NCBI GenBank assembly: GCA_020630915.1
Contig: JAHDIF010000014.1
Span: 1 to 37,979 of the forward strand
DNA: 37,979 bases
DNA from: Dokdonia sp.
GTDB taxonomy: Bacteria > Bacteroidota > Bacteroidia > Flavobacteriales > Flavobacteriaceae
Reading direction: 5' to 3'
Made by a program: the position numbers and the translations under genes. The notes under the pieces were generated by a model. That model did no database searches. It was not told the origin of the DNA and was given only the letters and a program-made list of their open reading frames with translations. Positions 5,906-13,487 of the stretch are shown piece by piece; within the stretch, counting starts at the first letter, position 1, and the number at the start of each line of letters is the position of its first letter.

Positions 5906-7885
5906 TTATAATTCGCCTATCACGAACGGTTGCAAAGCATCTGACTTGTAGTCTCTAATAAACCCAATAGTATTATTATCAAGACTTTTAGACCAATTAA
6001 TTGTCTTGCCGCTAAAACCGTCATTACAGTCTATCTCTAAGGACAGTTTTTTAATACGACCTCTGGAGGTAAATTCAGATCCAGAATAACTCATGTCTAT
6101 ATTCTTGTCCCTTTTAAGTTGTTGTTTGATATTTTCTAACTCATTACGGGTCGTAAGTGTTCCTACGGCTAGGCGCACTTCATCATTCGTGATAATAAGC
6201 TGGGTCGCTGAACTGGAGTTCTCCCAGTCTGCATTGCGACTTTTCTCTTCGTACGAATCATACTGCCAGTCATCTTCTTTATCTGCCTCGTTATCTTTAG
6301 GACAAGTGTCGCATACAAAAGTTCCGTTTTCTAGTCGTAGATATTTATCTTCATCCCCGTTGTTAAGGATATCCCTGTATCGGCTGTCATTACGATGATA
6401 ACTATACGTGTTTTCATCTGCATAGAGATAGGCTCCTTCTGGGATATACAAGATCACTTGTACTTCTTGATCTCGGTATCTGTTTCTTCTCTCAGAGGTA
6501 AAGAAACCATCTAATATGAGATTGTTATCTGTACTATCAAATTCGTACGTGATAAAGCCAGCTTCTTCTTTTGCAGCTGTAAAGCTACTTCCATCTGCCT
6601 CTCGCACTACTTTAAAATACCCGCTTGTATCTTGCGTTTCTCTTACAATAAGGCGCACATTACGACTTACATAGAGACGTTCTCCAGAAGCATTTTCTCG
6701 CATCACTGAATTATTGGATCTACCCATAGGAAGGTCAAAAGCTTCATTAGATCGCATAGATAGTTTTAAAGTGTCTCCAGAAACAATGTTGAGACGCTCT
6801 TCTGTAGTTACTTTACCACTAAACGAGTGCTCTGTAGCTTCACGTATTCCTAGTACTCCTAGTCCTATTACAGAAACTAACCATAGACCTAGCAATGTTA
6901 ATTTTCCAGCTAGTGGCATAGACTTTAGGTTGGTGGCAAGAATTTTTAATCCTAAATAAAACAGAAAGAAAAATGGAATCCCTACGGCAAAGAATACAAG
7001 AAGTGAGGTCACCCAGATTGGGGCTCCGCTAGGATATACAATATTGTCAAATTGTTCCATTCCTCCGTCATAAAATATATCAAAGGTCCCAGCTGTAAAT
7101 AGACCTACAAAGAGTGCTATTACGGTGGATGCACCTGTTATTATAAATATTACTCCAAAAATCTTGGCGAGTACTTTCAAGAAGAACATAATAACATTTC
7201 CTATAGCTCCAAAAAATCCTTGAGTACCTTTCTTGATCTTATTGCCATACTTATCATAGTCTACGTTTTTAACCGCATCAGAAACATTTTCAAATCCTTC
7301 TTTTACTTTTTCTTGGATATTGTCAATGTTAACAGCCTTTCCCGACATAGAAAGTTTGTCTGCCGTACTTGCAGCTTCTGGTACTAATACCCAAAGAAGT
7401 ATATATAAGAAGATAGGAAACCCTACACCTGCAATTACTATAAGTACTAAGGCTAGTCGTATCCATAAAGCATCTATCCCAAAGTAGTGCCCTAAACCAC
7501 TAGAGACTCCTCCTATATATGCGTTATCAACATCTCTATAAAGTTTCTTTCCTGAGCCTGGGCGCTCCGCTCTTGTTCTAGATTTTTTCTTCCCCGTTGG
7601 AGTATCTTCAAAGATATCGTCATCTACCATATAGTCTTCAGGTTGTCCCATAATGGTGATTACTTCATCCAGTTCAGTCATCCCTATTACCTGGCGATCA
7701 TCTTTAATACGGCTAGAGAAAAGTTCTGATATACGAGCTTCGATATCTGCTATGATCTCGTCTTCTCCATTTACACCCTCAAATGAACGCTTGATAGCAG
7801 TTAGATAGCGCTGTAATTTGGCGTATGCATCCTCATCTATGTGGAAGAATACACCTGCTAAATTTATGTTTACTGTCTTGTTCAT
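5906..7885 (-). CDS. PspC domain-containing membrane protein
   Basis: A 659-residue protein. Residues 1-90 are a soluble helical domain (NLAGVFFHIDEDAYAKLQRYL, EIIADIEARISELF) seen in Bacteroidota PspC proteins. A PspC domain with two membrane helices follows (about 112-171: KKLYRDVDNAYIGGVSSGLG, LVPEA). Further membrane helices lie around 225-265, 285-315 and 325-345, and a long C-terminal extracytoplasmic domain contains C-x2-C (CDTCPKD). PspC belongs to envelope-stress sensing. Here the gene overlaps the upstream PadR gene by 4 bp (ATGA), so regulator and sensor are co-translated. It is larger than classical PspC because of the added domains. Confidence 0.88.
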   Translation of the reverse strand: MNKTVNINLAGVFFHIDEDAYAKLQRYLTAIKRSFEGVNGEDEIIADIEARISELFSSRIKDDRQVIGMTELDEVITIMGQPEDYMVDDDIFEDTPTGKKKSRTRAERPGSGKKLYRDVDNAYIGGVSSGLGHYFGIDALWIRLALVLIVIAGVGFPIFLYILLWVLVPEAASTADKLSMSGKAVNIDNIQEKVKEGFENVSDAVKNVDYDKYGNKIKKGTQGFFGAIGNVIMFFLKVLAKIFGVIFIITGASTVIALFVGLFTAGTFDIFYDGGMEQFDNIVYPSGAPIWVTSLLVFFAVGIPFFFLFYLGLKILATNLKSMPLAGKLTLLGLWLVSVIGLGVLGIREATEHSFSGKVTTEERLNIVSGDTLKLSMRSNEAFDLPMGRSNNSVMRENASGERLYVSRNVRLIVRETQDTSGYFKVVREADGSSFTAAKEEAGFITYEFDSTDNNLILDGFFTSERRNRYRDQEVQVILYIPEGAYLYADENTYSYHRNDSRYRDILNNGDEDKYLRLENGTFVCDTCPKDNEADKEDDWQYDSYEEKSRNADWENSSSATQLIITNDEVRLAVGTLTTRNELENIKQQLKRDKNIDMSYSGSEFTSRGRIKKLSLEIDCNDGFSGKTINWSKSLDNNTIGFIRDYKSDALQPFVIGEL

Positions 7886-8223
7886 TTTTTTGCTTTTTTA
7901 GAGGCCGTTACAACCGTTACTGCGGTCTGTAATTCGTCCCAAGTGGTGGTAAGTTCATTTAAAAATAATTGTCCTGTTTCCGTTAGTCCGTAGTACTTAC
8001 GTGGCGGTCCGCTGGTAGATTCTTCCCAACGATAATTGAGCAAGCCTGCGTTCTTTAAGCGGGTAAGTAGTGGGTAAATAGTACCTTCTACTACCAGCAG
8101 CTTGGCGTCCTTGAGTGTGTCAAGAATCTCTGCTACGTATGCATCGTCGTCTTTTAAAACAGACAGGATGCAATACTCTAGCACGCCTTTGCGCATCTGT
8201 GCTTTGGTGTTTTCAACCTTCAT
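7882..8223 (-). CDS. PadR family transcriptional regulator
   Basis: A 113-residue winged-helix regulator. The PadR signature is clear: RKGVLEYCILSVLKDDDAYVAEILDTL, then VVEGTIYPLLTRLKNAGLLNYRWEESTSGPPRKYYGLTETG, which is the recognition helix and wing. The short form lacks the long C-terminal dimerisation helices. It overlaps the PspC gene by 4 bp and follows the DUF4870 gene, so it probably controls this envelope locus, perhaps autoregulating it. No classic PadR operator was recognised in the 109-bp gap upstream. Confidence 0.92.
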   Translation of the reverse strand: MKVENTKAQMRKGVLEYCILSVLKDDDAYVAEILDTLKDAKLLVVEGTIYPLLTRLKNAGLLNYRWEESTSGPPRKYYGLTETGQLFLNELTTTWDELQTAVTVVTASKKAKK

Positions 8224-8261
8224 AAATTCTCATTTTAGTGTGCATTAAACTAATTCGTTTT

Positions 8262-8330
8262 TTGATTGATGTGGGTACCTCTTGTGATGTTGATTTTTAC
8301 GCTTTCGCGAAAGTATACCCTTGATTGATG
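8262..8330 (-). repeat. TTGATTGATG motif pair, part of a four-copy intercistronic repeat
   Basis: TTGATTGATG (minus strand CATCAATCAA) occurs at 8262-8271 and 8321-8330 in the DUF4870-PadR gap, and at 4585-4594 and 5365-5374 around the head-GIN gene. All four are between genes of the same minus-strand locus, two of them just after stop codons. I saw no copy elsewhere in the window. Confidence 0.6.
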
Positions 8331-8332
8331 TT

Positions 8333-8860
8333 TTATTCAGGATTTATAACCTGGTTAATTGGTAGGTCTGTACCTTCCTTTTCTTCTTGTACGGTTTCTT
8401 TTATAAAATTGATTGAAAATGGATATGTAAACTCTTCACCCTTAGACGCCTTTATAGCTGCCGAAATCACGTTAATGATTTCGAAGAGTGCTATGCCTAT
8501 AGCTATTGTCCCAACAATAATGGCAATAATAAGTATGGTGCTTAAACTCGCCACATCTCCGTTACTATGTATATGACCATTAAAATAAAACTCGGCATCA
8601 GACCCTTCTAATTTGAGCGCTTGCCAAACGAAAAATGGAATACTAATAATTACAAGAACTATTGTGTACAATAAAGTGCTTAACTGAAAGTTGATCGCTT
8701 CACGTCCATTCTTATCTACAAACTTGGAAGTGTTTTTTTGTGCACTCCATAAAATAAGAGGTGCAATAAAATTTCCGAAAGGGAAAAACCACTTTGCAAA
8801 GGTTGATAAATGAATAAATGTACCTAGATTTTTTTGGTGATTGGTCACGGTGCTTTCCAT
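8333..8860 (-). CDS. DUF4870 domain-containing membrane protein
   Basis: A 175-residue protein with three or four hydrophobic helices. The DUF4870 (Tic20-like) pattern is visible: HLSTFAKWFFPFGNFIAPLILW, then FVDKNGREAINFQLSTLLYT, the conserved NGREAxNFQ motif, and a last helix leading to PFSINFIK. Function is unknown. It is the first gene of the minus-strand envelope locus with PadR and PspC, an arrangement often seen in Flavobacteriaceae. A -7 element lies 20 bp upstream of the start. Confidence 0.88.
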   Translation of the reverse strand: MESTVTNHQKNLGTFIHLSTFAKWFFPFGNFIAPLILWSAQKNTSKFVDKNGREAINFQLSTLLYTIVLVIISIPFFVWQALKLEGSDAEFYFNGHIHSNGDVASLSTILIIAIIVGTIAIGIALFEIINVISAAIKASKGEEFTYPFSINFIKETVQEEKEGTDLPINQVINPE

Positions 8861-8879
8861 TACTTACTATTTTCTTATG

Positions 8880-8887
8880 CAAATATA
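8880..8887 (-). promoter_or_regulatory. -7 element for the DUF4870/PadR/PspC operon
   Basis: The minus strand reads TATATTTG, matching TAnnTTTG, 19 bp upstream of the DUF4870 ATG at 8860. No convincing TTTG -33 element is visible at the usual distance. Confidence 0.5.
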
Positions 8888-8978
8888 TGTCTAAGAAAAG
8901 GTACTTTGTTACGCATAGTACTAAAATTTAACATTTATTTAAGAAAAATACTAATTCGCGAAAGCAATATTTTATACT

Positions 8979-8986
8979 TATTTTTG
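8979..8986 (+). promoter_or_regulatory. -7 element for the DUF4442 gene
   Basis: TATTTTTG matches TAnnTTTG and ends 16 bp before the ATG at 9003. A degenerate ATTCGCGAAAGC palindrome (8954-8965) lies just upstream, overlapping the expected spacer and -33 region. Confidence 0.55.
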
Positions 8987-9002
8987 CGATAAATAATAGG
9001 TT

Positions 9003-9461
9003 ATGATATTCCCAAGCACTAGTAAATTCAATATGTTCACGATGATGAAGCTTCCATCTGCTTGGCTTACTGGAGTGCGATTAAAAAAAATTGATACCCA
9101 AAGCTCGACGGTGTCTGTAAAACACCGTTGGATCAATCAAAATCCTTTTAAAAGTATGTTTTGGGCGGTTCAAGGGATGGCTGCAGAGCTCGCTACAGGA
9201 GCATTAGTAATAGGCTATATTCGCAATTCTGGAAAGAAAATCTCTATGCTAGTGGTGACTAATAAGGCTCAGTTTACTAAAAAAGCAACAGGGAGAATAG
9301 ACTTCGTGTGCAACGATGGTGATAAGATCAGAGAAGCAATAGATAAAACAATCGCCACAGGTGAGGGACAAACATGTTGGATGAAAGCTGTAGGTACAAA
9401 TAGTGATGGCGTTCAAGTTTCTGAATTTGACTTCGAATGGACGGTAAAGGTGAAAGATTGA
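9003..9461 (+). CDS. DUF4442 hotdog-fold (thioesterase-like) protein
   Basis: A 152-residue protein. It matches the DUF4442 family of the YiiD/PaaI hotdog superfamily: KLPSAWLTGVRLKKID, then KHRWINQNPFKSMFWAVQGMAAELATGALV, where the N-P and A-x-E-L motifs sit on the hotdog helix, followed by beta-strands MLVVTNKAQFTKKATG and VSEFDFEWTVKVK. These proteins are thought to act on acyl-thioesters, but substrate and activity are unproven. It is a single gene with its own promoter. The next 175 bp are low-complexity repeats. Confidence 0.82.
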   Translation: MIFPSTSKFNMFTMMKLPSAWLTGVRLKKIDTQSSTVSVKHRWINQNPFKSMFWAVQGMAAELATGALVIGYIRNSGKKISMLVVTNKAQFTKKATGRIDFVCNDGDKIREAIDKTIATGEGQTCWMKAVGTNSDGVQVSEFDFEWTVKVKD

Positions 9462-9636
9462 AGATTTAAGGTTTGGAGAATAACGAATAAAGAATAACGA
9501 ATGATGAACAAGGATTTGTGGGATTTAAATTTCCCTCATCCCTCATCCCTCATCCAGCTTCCAACTGCAACATCCCACCTCTAAATTTCGTTTTTCTAAT
9601 TTCTAATTTCTACTTTCGTATCACAAGTCAGCTATT
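9462..9636. repeat. Low-complexity gap with short tandem repeats
   Basis: No gene. Contains purine-rich AATAACGAATAAAGAATAACG, a triple CCCTCAT repeat near 9533-9552 and pyrimidine-rich CTAATTTCTAATTTCTA runs. TACTTTCG at 9611-9618 is a near-consensus -7 element for the next gene. Confidence 0.6.
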
Positions 9637-10812
9637 ATGAATTACATTCTCTTTGACGGTACTGTCCGTAATCAACTATTACCATTTACCTATACGCGCC
9701 CTGTGGCAGATATACGTATTGGACTTTTAACCATACGAGAGAAATGGGAGATGCATCTGGGCTCTACAACATCTACTGTTACGGAAGAGTATCTAAGTGA
9801 AAAATATCCAATGGTGGAGTTTCAAGAAAATGTGATGATTAATGCCTCCTATTTACCTACCCAGAATCTTGCTACTATTGTAAAAGGAATGACAGAAGGG
9901 CAAGCTATTTTTGATGGAGATGAGGTCATTGCTTTTTACACAAAAGAAGATGAAGAGGTAGATTTTGATACCTATGATTGTATAGAGTACACCTTTGAAG
10001 ATATTTTTAGAATAGAACATACGTGGGATATTTTTTCTAAAAATGGAAGAGCTATTCAAGAAGATTTTGAATTGCTCACCCAAGGACGTACTTCGCAACC
10101 CATTCCAGAAACGGTACATTGTATGAACCGTGATCTGATATTTCTAGAAGAAGGTGCTACCATTGAAATAGGTGTTTTGAATGCCACCAATGGTCCTATA
10201 TATTTAGGTAAAGACAGCGAGGTGATGGAAGGATCAATCATTAGAGGTCCTTTTGGACTAGGTGAGCATAGCCAAGTAAAAATGGGGGCAAAAATCTATG
10301 GACCTACCTCCACAGGACCCCATTGTAAAATAGGAGGAGAAGTAAACAACAGTGTTTTCTATGGATATTCTAGTAAAGGGCACGATGGTTTTCTTGGCAA
10401 CAGTGTGATAGGTGAGTGGTGTAATCTAGGAGCAGATACCAACAATTCTAACCTTAAAAACAACTATGCATCCGTTAAATTATGGGATTATGAGTCGGGT
10501 AGATTTGCAAATACTGGGCTGCAGTTTTGCGGTTTGATGATGGGTGATCATAGTAAGTGCGGGATTAATACCATGTTTAATACAGGAACGGTAGTAGGAG
10601 TAGCGACCAATATTTTTGGGAGCGGTTTCCCGCGAAATTTCATTCCATCCTTTCAATGGGGTGGCGCTAGTGGTTTTGTAACCCATCTTCCTAAAAAGGC
10701 TTATGAGACCGCAAGAATTGCCATGGCACGTCGCGATATAGAATTGTCAGAGCAAGAAGAGGCGATTTTAAACCACGTGTTTGAAGAGACACAGCAGTAT
10801 CGTAGGGATTAG
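9637..10812 (+). CDS. GlmU-family sugar nucleotidyltransferase-like protein
   Basis: A 391-residue protein conserved in Bacteroidota and usually called GlmU family. The N-terminal part (MNYILFDGTVRNQLLPFTYTRPVADIRIG) is a divergent nucleotidyltransferase fold lacking the classical GxGTRM loop. The C-terminal part (about 170-340) is a left-handed beta-helix of hexapeptide repeats (IYLGKDSEVMEGSIIRG, GEWCNLGADTNNSNLKN). True GlmU makes UDP-GlcNAc; with the loop missing, the substrate here is uncertain. Its stop overlaps the stop of the convergent small gene by 3-4 bp (10809-10812). Confidence 0.85.
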   Translation: MNYILFDGTVRNQLLPFTYTRPVADIRIGLLTIREKWEMHLGSTTSTVTEEYLSEKYPMVEFQENVMINASYLPTQNLATIVKGMTEGQAIFDGDEVIAFYTKEDEEVDFDTYDCIEYTFEDIFRIEHTWDIFSKNGRAIQEDFELLTQGRTSQPIPETVHCMNRDLIFLEEGATIEIGVLNATNGPIYLGKDSEVMEGSIIRGPFGLGEHSQVKMGAKIYGPTSTGPHCKIGGEVNNSVFYGYSSKGHDGFLGNSVIGEWCNLGADTNNSNLKNNYASVKLWDYESGRFANTGLQFCGLMMGDHSKCGINTMFNTGTVVGVATNIFGSGFPRNFIPSFQWGGASGFVTHLPKKAYETARIAMARRDIELSEQEEAILNHVFEETQQYRRD

Positions 10813-11081
10813 GTATTCATAAGGTAGGCCAGTATTGCGAAAATCAAAATGCTTATTACTAGGGTTGCGACTAGAACTTTTCTTTCGTAACCTCTCTGTT
10901 CTTTTTTAAATTTTTTTGAAAACTCTTGCAGTTCTTCTTTGCTCAACTTCTTTTCAAAATGAACCTGCTGCCTGTTGTCCGTCTTTTTGAAACCTTTATT
11001 AAATAAGCGCCTGTCTTTCTTACGATAAGAAAGATTGGATTTGACTGATTTTGACATTTGATGTCCAGGTCCGTATGGCAT
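10809..11081 (-). CDS. Tail-anchored small protein (paralogue 1 of 3)
   Basis: Ninety residues. The cytoplasmic part is very basic (SYRKKDRRLFNKGFKK), then LSKEELQEFSKKFKKEQRGYERKVL leads into a single C-terminal helix VATLVISILIFAILAYLMNT at the extreme end. It shares the layout, the 'EL..' motif before the helix and the terminal MN with the next two genes. It begins MPYGPGHQM, resembling the glycine-rich start of the third paralogue. No known function. Confidence 0.65.
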   Translation of the reverse strand: MPYGPGHQMSKSVKSNLSYRKKDRRLFNKGFKKTDNRQQVHFEKKLSKEELQEFSKKFKKEQRGYERKVLVATLVISILIFAILAYLMNT

Positions 11082-11092
11082 AATAAATGGTT

Positions 11093-11374
11093 TTAATAAT
11101 TCATCACATAAATTAATCCACCTATGATTATAGCGGTAATTATTAGTGTTGTAACAAGAACTCTTCTTCTTCTTTTACTTTGCTCTCTTATTACACGCTC
11201 TCTTATTTTGGCAAGAAGCTCTGGTGATGCCGTTTTGTGATCTGCCCATTTTTCAACATTAGAAAAGAGAGAAATATCTCTTTCTTTATTAGGTCGTTGC
11301 GCTCTGTTATTTTTTATCAAAGTTCTCCCTAAAGAAGCAAAACCCACACTATTTAAGTTTATTCTTCTTTTCAT
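11093..11374 (-). CDS. Tail-anchored small protein (paralogue 2 of 3)
   Basis: Ninety-three residues. LIKNNRAQR and KWADHKTASPELLAKIRERVIREQSKRRRRVLVTTLIITAIIIGGLIYVMNY closely match the next gene (IIKNNRAMLKK; KWVDHKTASPELLDEIKNKII). There is one C-terminal transmembrane helix preceded by four arginines. It is 11 bp upstream of paralogue 1. No signal peptide or catalytic motif. Function unknown. Confidence 0.68.
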   Translation of the reverse strand: MKRRINLNSVGFASLGRTLIKNNRAQRPNKERDISLFSNVEKWADHKTASPELLAKIRERVIREQSKRRRRVLVTTLIITAIIIGGLIYVMNY

Positions 11375-11406
11375 AGTTGTGAATGAAATAAGGTTTATTT
11401 GTTAAT

Positions 11407-11670
11407 TTAATTCAAAAGGAATGCCATCGACCCAATGATCAAAATAATGACAAGCACAGTAGAAATAAGAATTCTTCTATTTCGTGTTTTTTCTTGTTTG
11501 ATAATTTTGTTTTTAATCTCATCCAATAGTTCTGGAGAAGCCGTTTTATGATCTACCCATTTTTTGTTTTCAGAAGCAAAAGAAAGTTTATTCTTTGTAC
11601 GCTTCTTGAGCATAGCTCTATTGTTTTTAATAATTTGATTTGCCGCTAATGCACTTCCTCCCCATCCCAT
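11407..11670 (-). CDS. Tail-anchored small protein (paralogue 3 of 3)
   Basis: Starting at ATG 11670 gives 87 residues beginning MGWGGSALAANQIIKNNRAMLKKR, a start typical of a conserved flavobacterial small-protein family. The reading frame is open to 11739, but that extension has poor composition. The protein has the DHKTASPELL motif and ends in one helix ILISTVLVIILIIGSMAFLLN. First gene of the three-gene set. Confidence 0.65.
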   Translation of the reverse strand: MGWGGSALAANQIIKNNRAMLKKRTKNKLSFASENKKWVDHKTASPELLDEIKNKIIKQEKTRNRRILISTVLVIILIIGSMAFLLN

Positions 11671-11789
11671 AGTCGATCTTTTTAAGTTATAATTATGGGT
11701 AGTAAAAAAATATAAAATGTTACAAAAAATCGGTAGCATGCGATGAATAACCTGGGAAATTGACTCTAAAGAATAGGAGGGTATTCTTG

Positions 11790-13415
11790 CTATAAAGGGG
11801 TTTTCTGTACTCTTTTCAACACCAAAAAATTCTGAGGGTTAGGAGTCAAACCACTTACGTTTTTTTGCGTAAATCGCACCACCTGATCATAGTATAAAGG
11901 AATAATTGGTGCCTTGGACATAATGATAGAATCCATCTGGGTATACACTAGTTTGCGCTTTTCTATATCTGTCATAGATAAGCTAGACTCATATAAGGAG
12001 TCATATTTGGCATTCTTGAAATGTGTGTAGTTGGGACCATTAGGGGTGAAGTTCTTGCTGTAAAAAAGGCTAAGGTAATTTTCGGCATCTGGATAATCTG
12101 CAATCCAGCTGGCACGAAAGGTATCCAGATCTCCACTACTCTTCATCTGTCGCAGTGTAGATGGGGGCATCACATCAATATTCACAGTAAGTCCCACTTT
12201 TTCTAGCTCACGCTGTATATATTCACAAATATCTAGGTACTGGCTGTTAGTTCCTATGGAAATTGTAGGCTGCGTATCTCCAGTTTCTTGTATGTATTGT
12301 TTTATTAGCTTTCGCGAAAGCGTTCCATCATACTCATACCCATCTATATAATCAAAGCCAGGTAATCCCATAGGAATGAACCCGTGAGTCGCAGGCTCGC
12401 CTATGCCATTGCGTAAATAGGTGATCATTTTCTTACGGTCAAAGCCGTAATTTACTGCTTTACGCAATAGTTCTGATTGCACTTCTTGTGTGTCGCTTCC
12501 TAAGAAAAAACCTATATACTCTGTATTTAACCAAGGGCTTATAGACATATGTACCTTATCTTGATACTTTTTGCGCAAGCGGCCAGAAGGCGTGAGTAAC
12601 TCATCTTTATAAGAAGGGTCGAGACTATTTAAAAAATCGATATTTCCTTGAGCAAATTGTAAAAATTCACTTTGTTTATCTGGTAAAAAAGTAATGGCCA
12701 CAGCTTCTAGATAAGGTAGTTGGTTACCTTGTTCATCATACTCATAGTAAAGTTCATTACGACGTAAGACTAATTTTACTCCTTCTTCCCAGCGCTTAAA
12801 TTTAAAAGGACCGGTTCCAATAGGATTGGATCTAAAATCATTACCGTAAAAAGTAACTATTTCCCTAGGTACTACAGAGCAGTACCGCATACTTAATAAT
12901 CCAAGAAATGCTGGAAATGGTTTTTTTAATGTAATGGTAAATGTGGAGTCATTGATTGCTTTGTAGTTTTTTACATTGCTCAATACCCAACTTCCAGGAG
13001 AAGCTACGCCGGCATCTGTAAGTCTATCAAAGCTGTACTCAAAATCTTGAGCAACGGCTATCCGCGTACTATCTGCAGTTTTAAATTGAGAATGTTTGTG
13101 GAATTTTACGTCATCTCTTAAGGTAAAATTATAGGTAAGAGCATCTTCAGAAACGGTCCATCGCTTTGCTATATCAGGTTGTACATTGAGACTATCATCT
13201 AGTTGTACCAGGCCATTAAAAAGCTGATTTGTGGGCCAGATAATAGATGGATTTCGAGCAAAAGCAGGATCTAATGTCGAGATTTGATACTGCTCGTTAT
13301 ATCTAAATACGAGGTGGTCTCGGGCATCTTTCTTGTTTTCAAAACACGAAGAAAATAACAGCAGACAAACGATAGATAGTATGGTGAATAGTGTAAAGCG
13401 TTTGCTGTTTTTCAA
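11790..13415 (-). CDS. Peptide ABC transporter substrate-binding lipoprotein (SBP family 5)
   Basis: A 541-residue lipoprotein (lipobox LFSSC, Cys24) of the OppA/DppA family. Recognisable features are LDPAFARNPSIIWPTNQLFNGLV near the N-terminus, LTYNFTLRDDVKFHKH, the family signature region RLTDAGVASPGSW, NPIGTGPFKFKRW, and the C-terminal NGPNYTHFKNAKYDSL. It should bind oligopeptides or similar ligands. No permease or ATPase genes accompany it, so its partners must be elsewhere. A TTTCGCGAAA palindrome at 12310-12319 is read as LSRK. It is divergent from mtaB with a 72-bp gap. Confidence 0.9.
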   Translation of the reverse strand: MKNSKRFTLFTILSIVCLLLFSSCFENKKDARDHLVFRYNEQYQISTLDPAFARNPSIIWPTNQLFNGLVQLDDSLNVQPDIAKRWTVSEDALTYNFTLRDDVKFHKHSQFKTADSTRIAVAQDFEYSFDRLTDAGVASPGSWVLSNVKNYKAINDSTFTITLKKPFPAFLGLLSMRYCSVVPREIVTFYGNDFRSNPIGTGPFKFKRWEEGVKLVLRRNELYYEYDEQGNQLPYLEAVAITFLPDKQSEFLQFAQGNIDFLNSLDPSYKDELLTPSGRLRKKYQDKVHMSISPWLNTEYIGFFLGSDTQEVQSELLRKAVNYGFDRKKMITYLRNGIGEPATHGFIPMGLPGFDYIDGYEYDGTLSRKLIKQYIQETGDTQPTISIGTNSQYLDICEYIQRELEKVGLTVNIDVMPPSTLRQMKSSGDLDTFRASWIADYPDAENYLSLFYSKNFTPNGPNYTHFKNAKYDSLYESSLSMTDIEKRKLVYTQMDSIIMSKAPIIPLYYDQVVRFTQKNVSGLTPNPQNFLVLKRVQKTPL

Positions 13416-13439
13416 TTTTATAAAGCCGATTATTGTGAG

Positions 13440-13447
13440 TATCTTTG
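13440..13447 (+). promoter_or_regulatory. -7 element for mtaB
   Basis: TATCTTTG matches TAnnTTTG. It lies 40 bp before the ATG at 13488 and 19 bp before an in-frame TTG at 13467. Confidence 0.5.
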
Positions 13448-13487
13448 AGCCCCATTTTTAAAGGGCTTGAATAACAAAGATAGGTCA

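Noticed and set aside
9637-10812. True bifunctional GlmU
   Set aside because: The nucleotidyltransferase loop GxGTRM is missing and the length is shorter than GlmU.
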